Below, in pieces: positions 1-6,414 of a DNA stretch of 14,872 nt (position 1 is its first letter; each line of letters starts with the position of its first letter). A program made the position numbers and the translations under genes. Source of the stretch: an uncultured Alphaproteobacteria bacterium (GTDB taxonomy: Bacteria; Pseudomonadota; Alphaproteobacteria; HIMB59; GCA-002718135); assembly GCA_902519435.1 (NCBI GenBank), contig CABYKC010000018.1, positions 1-14,872 on the forward strand. Direction: 5' to 3'. The notes beneath the pieces were generated by a model that searched no databases, was not told where the DNA came from, and saw only the letters and a list, made by a program, of their open reading frames with translations.

Positions 1-566
1 TGACCAGCATCTCTACCCATCACTTCTAAAATCATTACTCTTCTGTGGCTAGCAGCAGTTGGTTGAAGCATATCTAATGCATTTGTTGCAACATCAACTG
101 CAGTATCATATCCTATAGAAAGCTCATTATGCTTTACATCATTGTCTATAGTCTTTGGAATACCAACAAAATTTATATTACCTTTTTTTGTAATACTTTG
201 GAGAATTTTTAAACTTCCATCTCCACCGATACCTATTAGTGCATCTATTTCTAATTTTTTAAAACCTTCTATAACTAAATCAGATGAGTCTATTTTTTTT
301 CCACTCCTTATAATTTTTTTAAAAGGGTTGCCTTTGTTATTTGATCCCAAAAAAGTTCCACCCATTCTCATTAAGCTACCCTCAAAATTTTGAGGATTTA
401 ATTTTATAACATCCAGTGGTTCTTTCAACAGGCCTAATGTTCCATCTTTAATTCCATAGACTTCCCAATTGTACTTATTATGTGCTCTCAAGGTAACAGC
501 TCTAATTACTGCATTTAAACCTGCGCAATCTCCACCGCTTGTTAAAATTGCTATTTTTTTTATCAC
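1..566 (-). CDS. pfkA: 6-phosphofructokinase, N-terminal part (cut by left window edge)
   Basis: Phosphofructokinase family, which phosphorylates fructose 6-phosphate to the 1,6-bisphosphate in glycolysis. About 188 codons are present and the C-terminal part lies outside the window. Visible motifs are a GGDCAGLNA phosphate-binding loop (residues 11-19), GGTFLGS (69-75), GIGGDGS (112-118), PKTIDND (137-143) with the catalytic Asp in TIDND, and MGRDAGH (183-189). The start is a GTG at 566: the reading frame is closed by a stop about 40 bases upstream and contains no ATG, and the conserved N-terminus (VIKKIAILTSGGD) begins right after it. No Shine-Dalgarno sequence precedes it. The residue that separates ATP from pyrophosphate enzymes is Gly in GGDG (ATP-like), but the TIDND motif is preceded by Lys (PKTIDND), which is typical of pyrophosphate enzymes. 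The phosphoryl donor is therefore uncertain. The family call is firm. Confidence 0.95.
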   Translation of the reverse strand, partial: MIKKIAILTSGGDCAGLNAVIRAVTLRAHNKYNWEVYGIKDGTLGLLKEPLDVIKLNPQNFEGSLMRMGGTFLGSNNKGNPFKKIIRSGKKIDSSDLVIEGFKKLEIDALIGIGGDGSLKILQSITKKGNINFVGIPKTIDNDVKHNELSIGYDTAVDVATNALDMLQPTAASHRRVMILEVMGRDAG

Positions 567-610
567 AGGGCGTTTATATACTATTATTATATTTTTACTT
601 ATTTATTTTC
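567..610. promoter_or_regulatory. Divergent promoter gap, phosphofructokinase / DUF465 gene
   Basis: These 44 bases are all that separates the two divergent starts, so promoters for both must lie here or inside the genes. On the minus strand a perfect TATAAT occupies 591-586, which would start transcription near 579 and leave a leader of about 13 bases before the GTG at 566. The plus-strand side is A/T-rich with several TAT-type hexamers, but none stands out. No convincing -35 box is visible, so this is inference from position and one hexamer. Confidence 0.35.
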
Positions 611-811
611 ATGGATGACATAAACAAACTTATAGAAATTTTAAAAAATTTTGAACAAGAACACAGAGATCTTGATGAAATACTCATTCGGCTTCAAGAA
701 AAAAATACTGTAGATTTTTTACAAATTCAAAGGTTAAAAAAAAGAAAATTAATCCTAAAAGATAAAATATTAGAAATTCAAAATAAATTAGAGCCAGATA
801 GTATAGCTTAA
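611..811 (+). CDS. DUF465 family (YdcH-like) small protein
   Basis: A 66-residue protein matching the DUF465/YdcH family in length and pattern. It has an N-terminal helix, an EHRDLDE segment (about residues 16-22), then LQIQRLKKRKLILKDKI (about 36-52), where the family has its conserved LKKRKLxLKD core. It is highly charged, predicted to be helical, possibly coiled-coil, with no signal peptide or membrane segment. The frame is open upstream to 539, but the extension is a hydrophobic stretch overlapping the divergent phosphofructokinase start, and the family begins where this ATG is placed. Function is unknown for the family. The gene sits alone between a divergent phosphofructokinase gene and a convergent COQ9-family gene, and its stop codon interlocks with that neighbour's stop in a shared TTAA (808-811). 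Confidence 0.88.
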   Translation: MDDINKLIEILKNFEQEHRDLDEILIRLQEKNTVDFLQIQRLKKRKLILKDKILEIQNKLEPDSIA

Positions 812-1425
812 GTTAAAAGACTTTTTAAAAATTTAGGAGCGTTATCCTTAATAAAAGATATTCTTTCCTTAAATCTTGGAATTTTTGATATTCTCTTAAG
901 ATTTTTATCAATATTTTCTTCAACATGTTTCATTTCTTTTGAAAAAAAAACGAACAAGGCATTAGTGTATACTCCAGATAATATCAGTCTTTTTGTATAA
1001 AAATTGAAATCTGTTGAATTATCTCCAGCTAAATACCACATAGTACTTACTGAATTGTATAAACTCTTTTTTGATATTTTGTTATTTGTGGGTAGCAAAA
1101 GATGGTTAAAGGTTTTTTTATAAAATTCTTTATCTTCATTTAATATATCAAATCGTAATAATAATATTTTTTTTATTCTTTTGTTAATTGGAAAATTAAT
1201 TAAATTAATTTTTTTTAATTTATATTCAAGTTTTTCATTAATATTTTGTAAAGCATATTCTAATAAATCTTTATATCCATCAGGGAAAAAATAGAATAAA
1301 TCATTTTTTTCTATATTTTGTTTTTGTAATTTTGAAAATACTTCTGATGACCAACCTTCAATTGATACGATTTTTTTTACTTTTTTGAGAATATCTTCTT
1401 TTTTTTTATTTTCTGTTTTGTTCAT
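808..1425 (-). CDS. COQ9 family protein, ubiquinone biosynthesis accessory factor
   Basis: A 205-residue member of the COQ9 family (also called rpsU-divergently transcribed protein). Eukaryotic COQ9 binds lipid and assists COQ7 and the ubiquinone biosynthesis complex; a similar role here is inferred. The C-terminal family signature is clear: MWYLAGDNSTDFNFYTKR (residues 129-146) with the conserved Trp130, Asp135, Ser137/Thr138/Asp139 and Tyr143, followed by a hydrophobic helix (about 147-162) that in COQ9 contacts the membrane. The N-terminal part has the TetR-like fold pattern, including FPDG (47-50). The ATG lies inside the 3' end of def (20-base overlap, different frame), so translation is probably coupled to def. 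Stop codons interlock with the DUF465 gene at TTAA 808-811. It is Lys- and Asn-rich, like the rest of the window. Confidence 0.9.
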   Translation of the reverse strand: MNKTENKKKEDILKKVKKIVSIEGWSSEVFSKLQKQNIEKNDLFYFFPDGYKDLLEYALQNINEKLEYKLKKINLINFPINKRIKKILLLRFDILNEDKEFYKKTFNHLLLPTNNKISKKSLYNSVSTMWYLAGDNSTDFNFYTKRLILSGVYTNALFVFFSKEMKHVEENIDKNLKRISKIPRFKERISFIKDNAPKFLKSLLT

Positions 1426-1936
1426 TTTTCCAATATGTAGTTATTTCTTTTTCAAAACCAAAAGCATTTTTATGTGCTAAGCGTGATGTATACAAAATGC
1501 CGTTTAAGTGATCTACCTCATGTTGTACTACCCTTGCGTGTAAACCTTCAACTTCATTTTTAATTTCTTTACCATCAAGATCAAATCCAGAATATTTAAT
1601 TTTTTTAAATCTTCTAACTAAACCTTGCATACCAGGTATTGATAAACAACCTTCCCAATCATCCTCAGTTTCTTTTCCCATGGGTGTAAAAATAGGATTT
1701 ATTAATGGTGTTATCTCAATTTTATCTTTCTCTTCATTATCAGGATTACGAAATACAATTATTTTCTTTGAAATATGTACTTGGGGTGCAGCTAAGCCTA
1801 TACCGTTATAGTCAAGCATTGTTTCAGACATATCATAAACTATTTTTTTTAGAGAATCTGAAGAGAATTCTTTTATCTCAGAACATTCTTTTAGCAAGAT
1901 TGGATGACCGATTTTTGATATTTTGAGAATAGACAC
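1406..1936 (-). CDS. def: Peptide deformylase
   Basis: Removes the formyl group from the initiator methionine of new proteins; a cytoplasmic metalloenzyme (Fe2+ or Zn2+). All three family motifs are present: GIGLAAPQ (residues 45-52), EGCLS (96-100) with metal ligand Cys98, and QHEVDH (138-143) with metal ligands His139 and His143 and catalytic Glu140. The length of 176 residues is normal. The start is GTG at 1936: the only other candidate, an ATG two bases upstream (1938-1936), is out of frame, and an in-frame stop lies at 1942-1940. No Shine-Dalgarno sequence is seen. In many bacteria def is followed by fmt; here it is followed, with a 20-base overlap, by the COQ9-family gene, and it is divergent from rpsU. 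A two-gene def-COQ9 operon is inferred. Confidence 0.95.
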   Translation of the reverse strand: MSILKISKIGHPILLKECSEIKEFSSDSLKKIVYDMSETMLDYNGIGLAAPQVHISKKIIVFRNPDNEEKDKIEITPLINPIFTPMGKETEDDWEGCLSIPGMQGLVRRFKKIKYSGFDLDGKEIKNEVEGLHARVVQHEVDHLNGILYTSRLAHKNAFGFEKEITTYWKNEQNRK

Positions 1937-2030
1937 ATATTAAATATAAGTATTTTTTCTAATATACCAATAGATTAATTCAATATATCCGTTTGCAAAT
2001 AATATGAGTTTGTGTTACTAGCCCGTCCCA
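1937..2030. promoter_or_regulatory. Divergent promoter gap, def / rpsU
   Basis: This is the longest non-coding stretch in the window (94 bases). For rpsU there are two possible readings. TTGCAA (1993-1998), a 16-base spacer and TTACTA (2015-2020) would put the transcript start almost at the ATG. TAATAT (2000-2005) would give a leader of about 19 bases. For def, TATATT lies on the minus strand at 1966-1961, giving a leader of about 18 bases. The bases just before the rpsU ATG (GCCCGTCCCA) are pyrimidine-rich and contain no ribosome binding site. I see no strong hairpin or riboswitch-like structure. Confidence 0.4.
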
Positions 2031-2228
2031 ATGACACTTTTTGTAAATGTAAAAGATAATAACGTAGAACAAGCAATTAGAACTCTTAAAAAGAAAATGC
2101 AGCGTGAAGGTTTGTACAAAGAAATGAAACTACGTAAACATTACGAAAAACCTTGCTTGAAACGCGCTCGAGAAAAAGAAGAAAATATTAGAAGAGCTAG
2201 GAAGTCTGCAAAAAGAAATAACGATTAA
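2031..2228 (+). CDS. rpsU: 30S ribosomal protein bS21
   Basis: A 65-residue small-subunit protein that sits near the 3' end of 16S rRNA and affects initiation. It has the standard S21 pattern: an N-terminal strand with [18 protein letters not shown] (residues 7-24), [17 protein letters not shown] (25-41), where the family has its conserved KxRxHYEKP, then a basic helix [15 protein letters not shown] (44-58) and a basic tail. A stop codon (TAG, 2019-2021) lies in frame shortly upstream, so the ATG at 2031 is the only sensible start. It has no recognisable Shine-Dalgarno sequence. It is divergent from def and convergent with pntB; the two stop codons share TTAA (2225-2228). Confidence 0.97.
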   Translation: MTLFVNVKDNNVEQAIRTLKKKMQREGLYKEMKLRKHYEKPCLKRAREKEENIRRARKSAKRNND

Positions 2229-3619
2229 GCAGAAAGACTTTTTACGATATCCTCACACATTTTTTTAGCATCTCCAAATAGCATTGTTGTATTATCTCTA
2301 TAAAACAACTCATTATCAACACCAGAATAACCAGTTGCCATTGAACGTTTTACAAATAGAACGCTCTGAGATTTTTCTACATCTAAAATAGGCATACCAA
2401 AAATAGGAGATGACTCATCAGTTTTTGCAGCTGGATTTGTTACATCATTTGCTCCAATAACAAAAGAAACTTCTGTCATAGGAAAATCATGATTAATTTC
2501 ATCTAGCTCCAGGACTTCTTCATAAGGAACATTAGCTTCAGCTAGTAAAACATTCATATGGCCAGGCATTCTTCCAGCAACTGGATGTATTGCATATCTT
2601 ACCTCTATTCCTTCTTTTTTTAATATGTCACCCATTTCTCTTAAAGCATGTTGAGCTTGCGCTACAGCCATTCCATATCCTGGTACAATAATTACAGAGT
2701 CTGCGTTTTTCATTATATATGCTGCATCCTCTGCATTACCTTGTTTAACAATTTTGTCTGAGTTATCCTTACTAGCACTAGTGTCTTGCTCACCACCAAA
2801 ACCTCCTAAAACAACATTAATAATGGATCTATTCATCCCTTTACTCATTATATAACTCAATATTGCACCAGACGCTCCAACAAGAGCACCAGTTATAATT
2901 AAGAGATTATTACTTAGGGTAAATCCTATGCCGCAAGCTGCCCAACCTGAATAAGAGTTTAACATAGAAACGACAACAGGCATGTCAGCACCACCGATAG
3001 GAATTACAACAAGAAATCCTAGTAAAATTGAAACAATAACTATTGTCCAAAAGATTGTTGGAGATTGATTAATTACAAATAATACAATCAAGAAAATAAT
3101 TAGTAGGAAAATTAGTGCATTTATAAGATGCTGGAACTTAAATACTATAGGCTTTCCTGAAATTGTACCTTGTAATTTTCCAAAAGCTAAAACTGAACCA
3201 GAGAAAGTAATAGCACCAATAAATGTTCCAATACTCATTTCAACTAAACTAGCAGTTTTAATCGAACCAACTTTTCCAATGCTAAAAGCTACAGGATCAT
3301 AGAATGCAGCAGCAGCAACAAATACAGCAGCTAAACCTACTAAGCTATGAAAAGCGGCTACCAATTGAGGTAATGCTGTCATCTCAATTCTGAGAGCAAT
3401 AAATGAACCTATAGCACCACCAATAAGTATTGCTGCTCCAATTTCATAATAGCTTAGAACAGATTTAAACATTAGCGTTGTGAACACCGCTATAATCATT
3501 CCAATAACACCAAAAATATTACCCATTCTTGAAGATTCAGGGTGAGATAAACCTCTTAGAGCAAAGATAAATAATAACGCAGAAATTAAATATAATATCG
3601 CAACCATGTTAGAAGACAT
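2225..3619 (-). CDS. pntB: NAD(P) transhydrogenase subunit beta
   Basis: Membrane subunit of the proton-translocating transhydrogenase, which uses the proton gradient to make NADPH from NADH and NADP+. It has 464 residues, the usual length. The N-terminal part (about 1-260) holds multiple membrane helices of domain II, including His91 in AAFHSLVG, the position implicated in proton transfer in E. coli, and [18 protein letters not shown] (209-226). The C-terminal part (about 290-464) is the NADP-binding domain III, with [11 protein letters not shown] (313-323), [18 protein letters not shown] (345-362), [10 protein letters not shown] (389-398) and a late GDAKK (449-453). The ATG overlaps the pntAb stop by one base (TAATG). 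An AGGA at 3632-3629, inside the pntAb coding end, is a reasonable ribosome binding site. It is the last gene of the operon. Confidence 0.97.
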   Translation of the reverse strand: MSSNMVAILYLISALLFIFALRGLSHPESSRMGNIFGVIGMIIAVFTTLMFKSVLSYYEIGAAILIGGAIGSFIALRIEMTALPQLVAAFHSLVGLAAVFVAAAAFYDPVAFSIGKVGSIKTASLVEMSIGTFIGAITFSGSVLAFGKLQGTISGKPIVFKFQHLINALIFLLIIFLIVLFVINQSPTIFWTIVIVSILLGFLVVIPIGGADMPVVVSMLNSYSGWAACGIGFTLSNNLLIITGALVGASGAILSYIMSKGMNRSIINVVLGGFGGEQDTSASKDNSDKIVKQGNAEDAAYIMKNADSVIIVPGYGMAVAQAQHALREMGDILKKEGIEVRYAIHPVAGRMPGHMNVLLAEANVPYEEVLELDEINHDFPMTEVSFVIGANDVTNPAAKTDESSPIFGMPILDVEKSQSVLFVKRSMATGYSGVDNELFYRDNTTMLFGDAKKMCEDIVKSLSA

Positions 3620-3936
3620 TATTCTTTTTCCTTTGTTTTTTTAGTTTTTTTCTTAAACATCGAGAGCATTCGATATGTTACTAAGAAACCTCCAAAAATA
3701 TTAACTGAAGCTAATACAACACCAATTAATCCAAAAATTTTTGAAGTATCAAAACCTTGAGGACCTGCGGCCAATATTGCTCCAACTATAATTACACTTG
3801 ATATTGCATTTGTCACACCCATCAATGGACTATGTAAAGCAGGTGTAACGGACCAAACTACATAATAGCCAATAATACAAGCTAAGAAAAATACTGTTAG
3901 TCCAATAACAAAAACTTCTGAAGAATGTGCTTCCAT
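3619..3936 (-). CDS. pntAb: NAD(P) transhydrogenase subunit alpha, part 2 (membrane part)
   Basis: A 105-residue membrane subunit corresponding to the C-terminal membrane segment of E. coli PntA; together with PntB it forms the proton channel. Three hydrophobic helices can be seen (about residues 8-30, 40-58 and 66-88), with the conserved segment VWSVTPALHSPLMGVTNAIS (27-46) and ISSVIIVGA following it. The C-terminus is a very basic tail (KKKTKKTKEKE) that should face the cytoplasm. The ATG is one base after the pntAa stop and the stop overlaps the pntB start, so the three subunits are tightly coupled. The split alpha subunit is typical of alphaproteobacteria such as Rhodospirillum rubrum. 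Confidence 0.95.
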   Translation of the reverse strand: MEAHSSEVFVIGLTVFFLACIIGYYVVWSVTPALHSPLMGVTNAISSVIIVGAILAAGPQGFDTSKIFGLIGVVLASVNIFGGFLVTYRMLSMFKKKTKKTKEKE

Positions 3937-3937
3937 A

Positions 3938-5059
3938 TTACTTAAATTGCTCCAATCTTACATCCCCGTCATGCGTTAGCAAAACAGAATTAATTATTTC
4001 ATCATCAAAATCAAAATTTATTTTTTTATTTTCTTTGTCTATTAATAAACTTAAAAAGTTAAAAATATTTTTTGCATACAGTGCTGAGGCATCTTTAGCC
4101 ACTCTGCCAGGAACATTTCCATAACCAACGATTTTTACTCCATTATGCACTACTATTTCATTCATTTTACTTAAAGGGCAATTACCACCAGCTTCCACTG
4201 CTAAATCAATTACTACTGAACCCGGTATCATCGAAGAAACCATATCTTCTGTAATTAAAACTGGAGCTTTTTTTCCAGGAATAAGAGCTGTACAAATTAC
4301 TATATCTTGTTTTGAAACTGTTTCAGCTATCAATTGAGCTTGTTTTTTCTTGTAATCCTCACTCATTTCCTTTGCATAACCACCTGCAGTTTCAGCATTT
4401 TGAGCTTCATCATCTTCAACCATTATGAATTTTCCACCAAGACTTTCAACTTGTTCCTTAGTTGCTGCTCTTACATCAGTGGCAGACACTACTGCGCCAA
4501 GTCTTTTTGCTGTTGCAATTGCTTGTAAACCTGCAACTCCTACACCAAGTATCATAACTTTTGCTGGATTTACTCTTCCAGCTGCAGTCATCATCATTGG
4601 AAAAGCTTTTCCAAATTGTTCCGCTGCATCAATTACACTTCTATACCCCGCTAAGTTAGCTTGGGATGATAGAACATCCATACTTTGTGCTCTACTTATT
4701 CTAGGAATTAATTCCATACAACATGATGATATTTTGTTTTTATTTAAATTAGAAAATTCAGATTTATTTTCATATGGATTTAAGATTCCAATAAGTAATG
4801 AATTACTTTTTAAATTATTTATATCATCAGTGCTTGGCATTCTAACACATAAACAAACATCAGCCTTTAAGCATTCAGATCTAGTAACAATTTTCGCTCC
4901 GGCTTCTTCATAATTTGAATTTTGATATCCTGAAGTTTCTCCTGCTCCATTTTCAATTATAACTTCAAAACCTAGTCTAGAAAAAAGCTTTACAGATTCA
5001 GGGGAAATAGAGACTCTTGTCTCATTGTTATCATTTTCTTTAATAGCAGATAAGAACAT
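3938..5059 (-). CDS. pntAa: NAD(P) transhydrogenase subunit alpha, part 1 (NAD-binding)
   Basis: Soluble domain I of the transhydrogenase, which binds NAD(H) and passes hydride to the NADP-binding domain of PntB. It has 373 residues, normal for the split form. Two Rossmann-like subdomains are related to alanine dehydrogenase. The nucleotide motif GVGVAGLQA occupies residues 172-180, with Asp195 in SATDVR expected to hold the ribose. The segment PRISRAQSMDVLSSQANLAG (119-138) carries Arg120, Gln125, Asp128 and Ser131, matching in spacing the R-Q-D-S residues that line the active site in R. rubrum. The mobile-loop region (about 222-240) and VGYGNVPGRVAKDAS (311-325) are also typical. The start is ATG, six bases after the stop of the ABC1-kinase gene, and the next gene begins one base after its stop. 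Confidence 0.96.
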   Translation of the reverse strand: MFLSAIKENDNNETRVSISPESVKLFSRLGFEVIIENGAGETSGYQNSNYEEAGAKIVTRSECLKADVCLCVRMPSTDDINNLKSNSLLIGILNPYENKSEFSNLNKNKISSCCMELIPRISRAQSMDVLSSQANLAGYRSVIDAAEQFGKAFPMMMTAAGRVNPAKVMILGVGVAGLQAIATAKRLGAVVSATDVRAATKEQVESLGGKFIMVEDDEAQNAETAGGYAKEMSEDYKKKQAQLIAETVSKQDIVICTALIPGKKAPVLITEDMVSSMIPGSVVIDLAVEAGGNCPLSKMNEIVVHNGVKIVGYGNVPGRVAKDASALYAKNIFNFLSLLIDKENKKINFDFDDEIINSVLLTHDGDVRLEQFK

Positions 5060-5065
5060 GAGTTC

Positions 5066-6409
5066 TTATATTGATAGGTTTGCTAAATTTAAAGCTTTTT
5101 GTTGGTTTTTCATTAATTTTTTTGAGTTAAAATCTTCTATTAGCTCATGAAATATTCTGTACCAATTAACTTCTGCTTTTAAATGCATAAAGACTGAACC
5201 TAGTCCCACTGCTGCTCTATCCATGAACACAAATTCTTTTGGAGGTTTAACTCCACCTAGTTTTTTAAGTTCTTGATGAACTTCAGATGCAATTTGAGCT
5301 CCATATATACCACTGTCACTTTCTTGTATTTTTTGAACTTTATCTTCCATCAAAGGTGAATATAAAAATCCTGCCCATTTATTTAATACTTTTAATTTCT
5401 CTTTGGTAATATCTGTAAATCCCCATTGCTCATAAGCATGAACTGCCTTTGAATTATCATTTTCTTGAAGAGCAAAGTATAAATCAATTACACCTTGAAT
5501 GAAATTACCATTAAAAATTCTCATACAACCAAAGTCATATATATTAATACTAAGGTCTTTTTTTTGTACAGAATAATTTCCTAAGTGTGGATCTCCATGA
5601 AGCACTCCATATTCAAAGAATGGTTTATACCACGCTTTATACATATTAGCCGCAAGTGTATTTCTTGTTTCTTTAGCAGATTTTTTAAAATTCAAAATAG
5701 GTTCACCATCTAGCCAACTCATAGTTAGTAATCTCTTTGTAGATAATTTATCATAGGTTTTTGGAACATGAACAAAATTTATATTTGAAAATATATTTCT
5801 AAATACAGCCATTAATTTTTTTTCTCTTTCGTAATCTAGCTCTTCTTTAAGTCTGTCAGTGATTTCTTTGTATACTTCATCAGTTTTGATCGCTTTATTA
5901 TAAGACTGATAAATTGAAAAAATCATTTTTAATTGTGAAAGATCAGCACTAACTGCTGAAGCCATGTCAGGGTATTGAAGTTTGCAAGCAACTATATCAT
6001 CATTTTTTATTTTAGCTTTATGAACTTGTCCAAGAGAAGCTGCTCTTGTTGCTTCTTTATCAAACTCGATAAAATTTTTTTGCCAGTCCTGCTTTAATTC
6101 TGCAGCCATTCTTCTTTTAACAAATAACCATCCCATCGGTGGAGCATTAGACTGCAAGTGCATAAGCTCTTGCGCATACTCATCAGGAAGTAAGTCAGGT
6201 ATAGTTGCTGATAATTGTGCCACTTTCATTAATGGCCCTTTAATACTTCCAAGAGCAGCTCTTATTTCTGAAGCATGTTTTTCTTTATCTAACTTAACGC
6301 CTAAATATCTTTGACTTGCAAGTTTAGTGGCTAATTTTCCAACAACACCTCCAACTTTGGCGTACCTAGTCAGTTGTTTTGTTAGAGATTTTGCTTCTTT
6401 ATCTTTCAT
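5066..6409 (-). CDS. ABC1/AarF/UbiB-family atypical protein kinase-like protein
   Basis: A 447-residue member of the ABC1 (UbiB/COQ8) family, whose members support ubiquinone synthesis or other lipid-related processes through ATP binding or ATPase activity. Seen in order: the N-terminal K-x-x-Q motif as KVAQ (residues 62-65), where many relatives have KxGQ; RAASLGQVH (122-130), replacing the usual glycine-rich loop; VACKLQYP with the ATP-binding Lys143; HGDPHLGN (271-278) as catalytic loop; and DFG (292-294). No C-terminal membrane helices are visible, unlike E. coli UbiB, so it is probably a soluble paralogue rather than UbiB itself. I start it at the ATG at 6409; a TTG codon just before it (6412) is less likely. 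It lies five bases after pepF and six before pntAa, so it is in the same operon. The exact substrate is unknown. Confidence 0.88.
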   Translation of the reverse strand: MKDKEAKSLTKQLTRYAKVGGVVGKLATKLASQRYLGVKLDKEKHASEIRAALGSIKGPLMKVAQLSATIPDLLPDEYAQELMHLQSNAPPMGWLFVKRRMAAELKQDWQKNFIEFDKEATRAASLGQVHKAKIKNDDIVACKLQYPDMASAVSADLSQLKMIFSIYQSYNKAIKTDEVYKEITDRLKEELDYEREKKLMAVFRNIFSNINFVHVPKTYDKLSTKRLLTMSWLDGEPILNFKKSAKETRNTLAANMYKAWYKPFFEYGVLHGDPHLGNYSVQKKDLSINIYDFGCMRIFNGNFIQGVIDLYFALQENDNSKAVHAYEQWGFTDITKEKLKVLNKWAGFLYSPLMEDKVQKIQESDSGIYGAQIASEVHQELKKLGGVKPPKEFVFMDRAAVGLGSVFMHLKAEVNWYRIFHELIEDFNSKKLMKNQQKALNLANLSI

Positions 6410-6414
6410 CAATT

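Noticed and set aside
539..610. N-terminal extension of the DUF465 gene
   Set aside because: It would overlap the divergent phosphofructokinase start, adds a low-complexity hydrophobic stretch, and the family begins at the ATG at 611.
1196..1222. TTAATTAAATTAATT repeat-like stretch
   Set aside because: It is low-complexity Asn/Leu/Ile/Lys coding sequence inside the COQ9 gene, not a repeat array or operator.
1371..1412. Long T runs resembling terminators
   Set aside because: They are Lys and Phe codons inside the COQ9 and def genes, with no stable GC stem before them; similar runs occur throughout the window.
4425..4913. 162-residue open frame on the plus strand
   Set aside because: It lies fully opposite pntAa, whose motifs are unmistakable; the translation has no recognisable domain.
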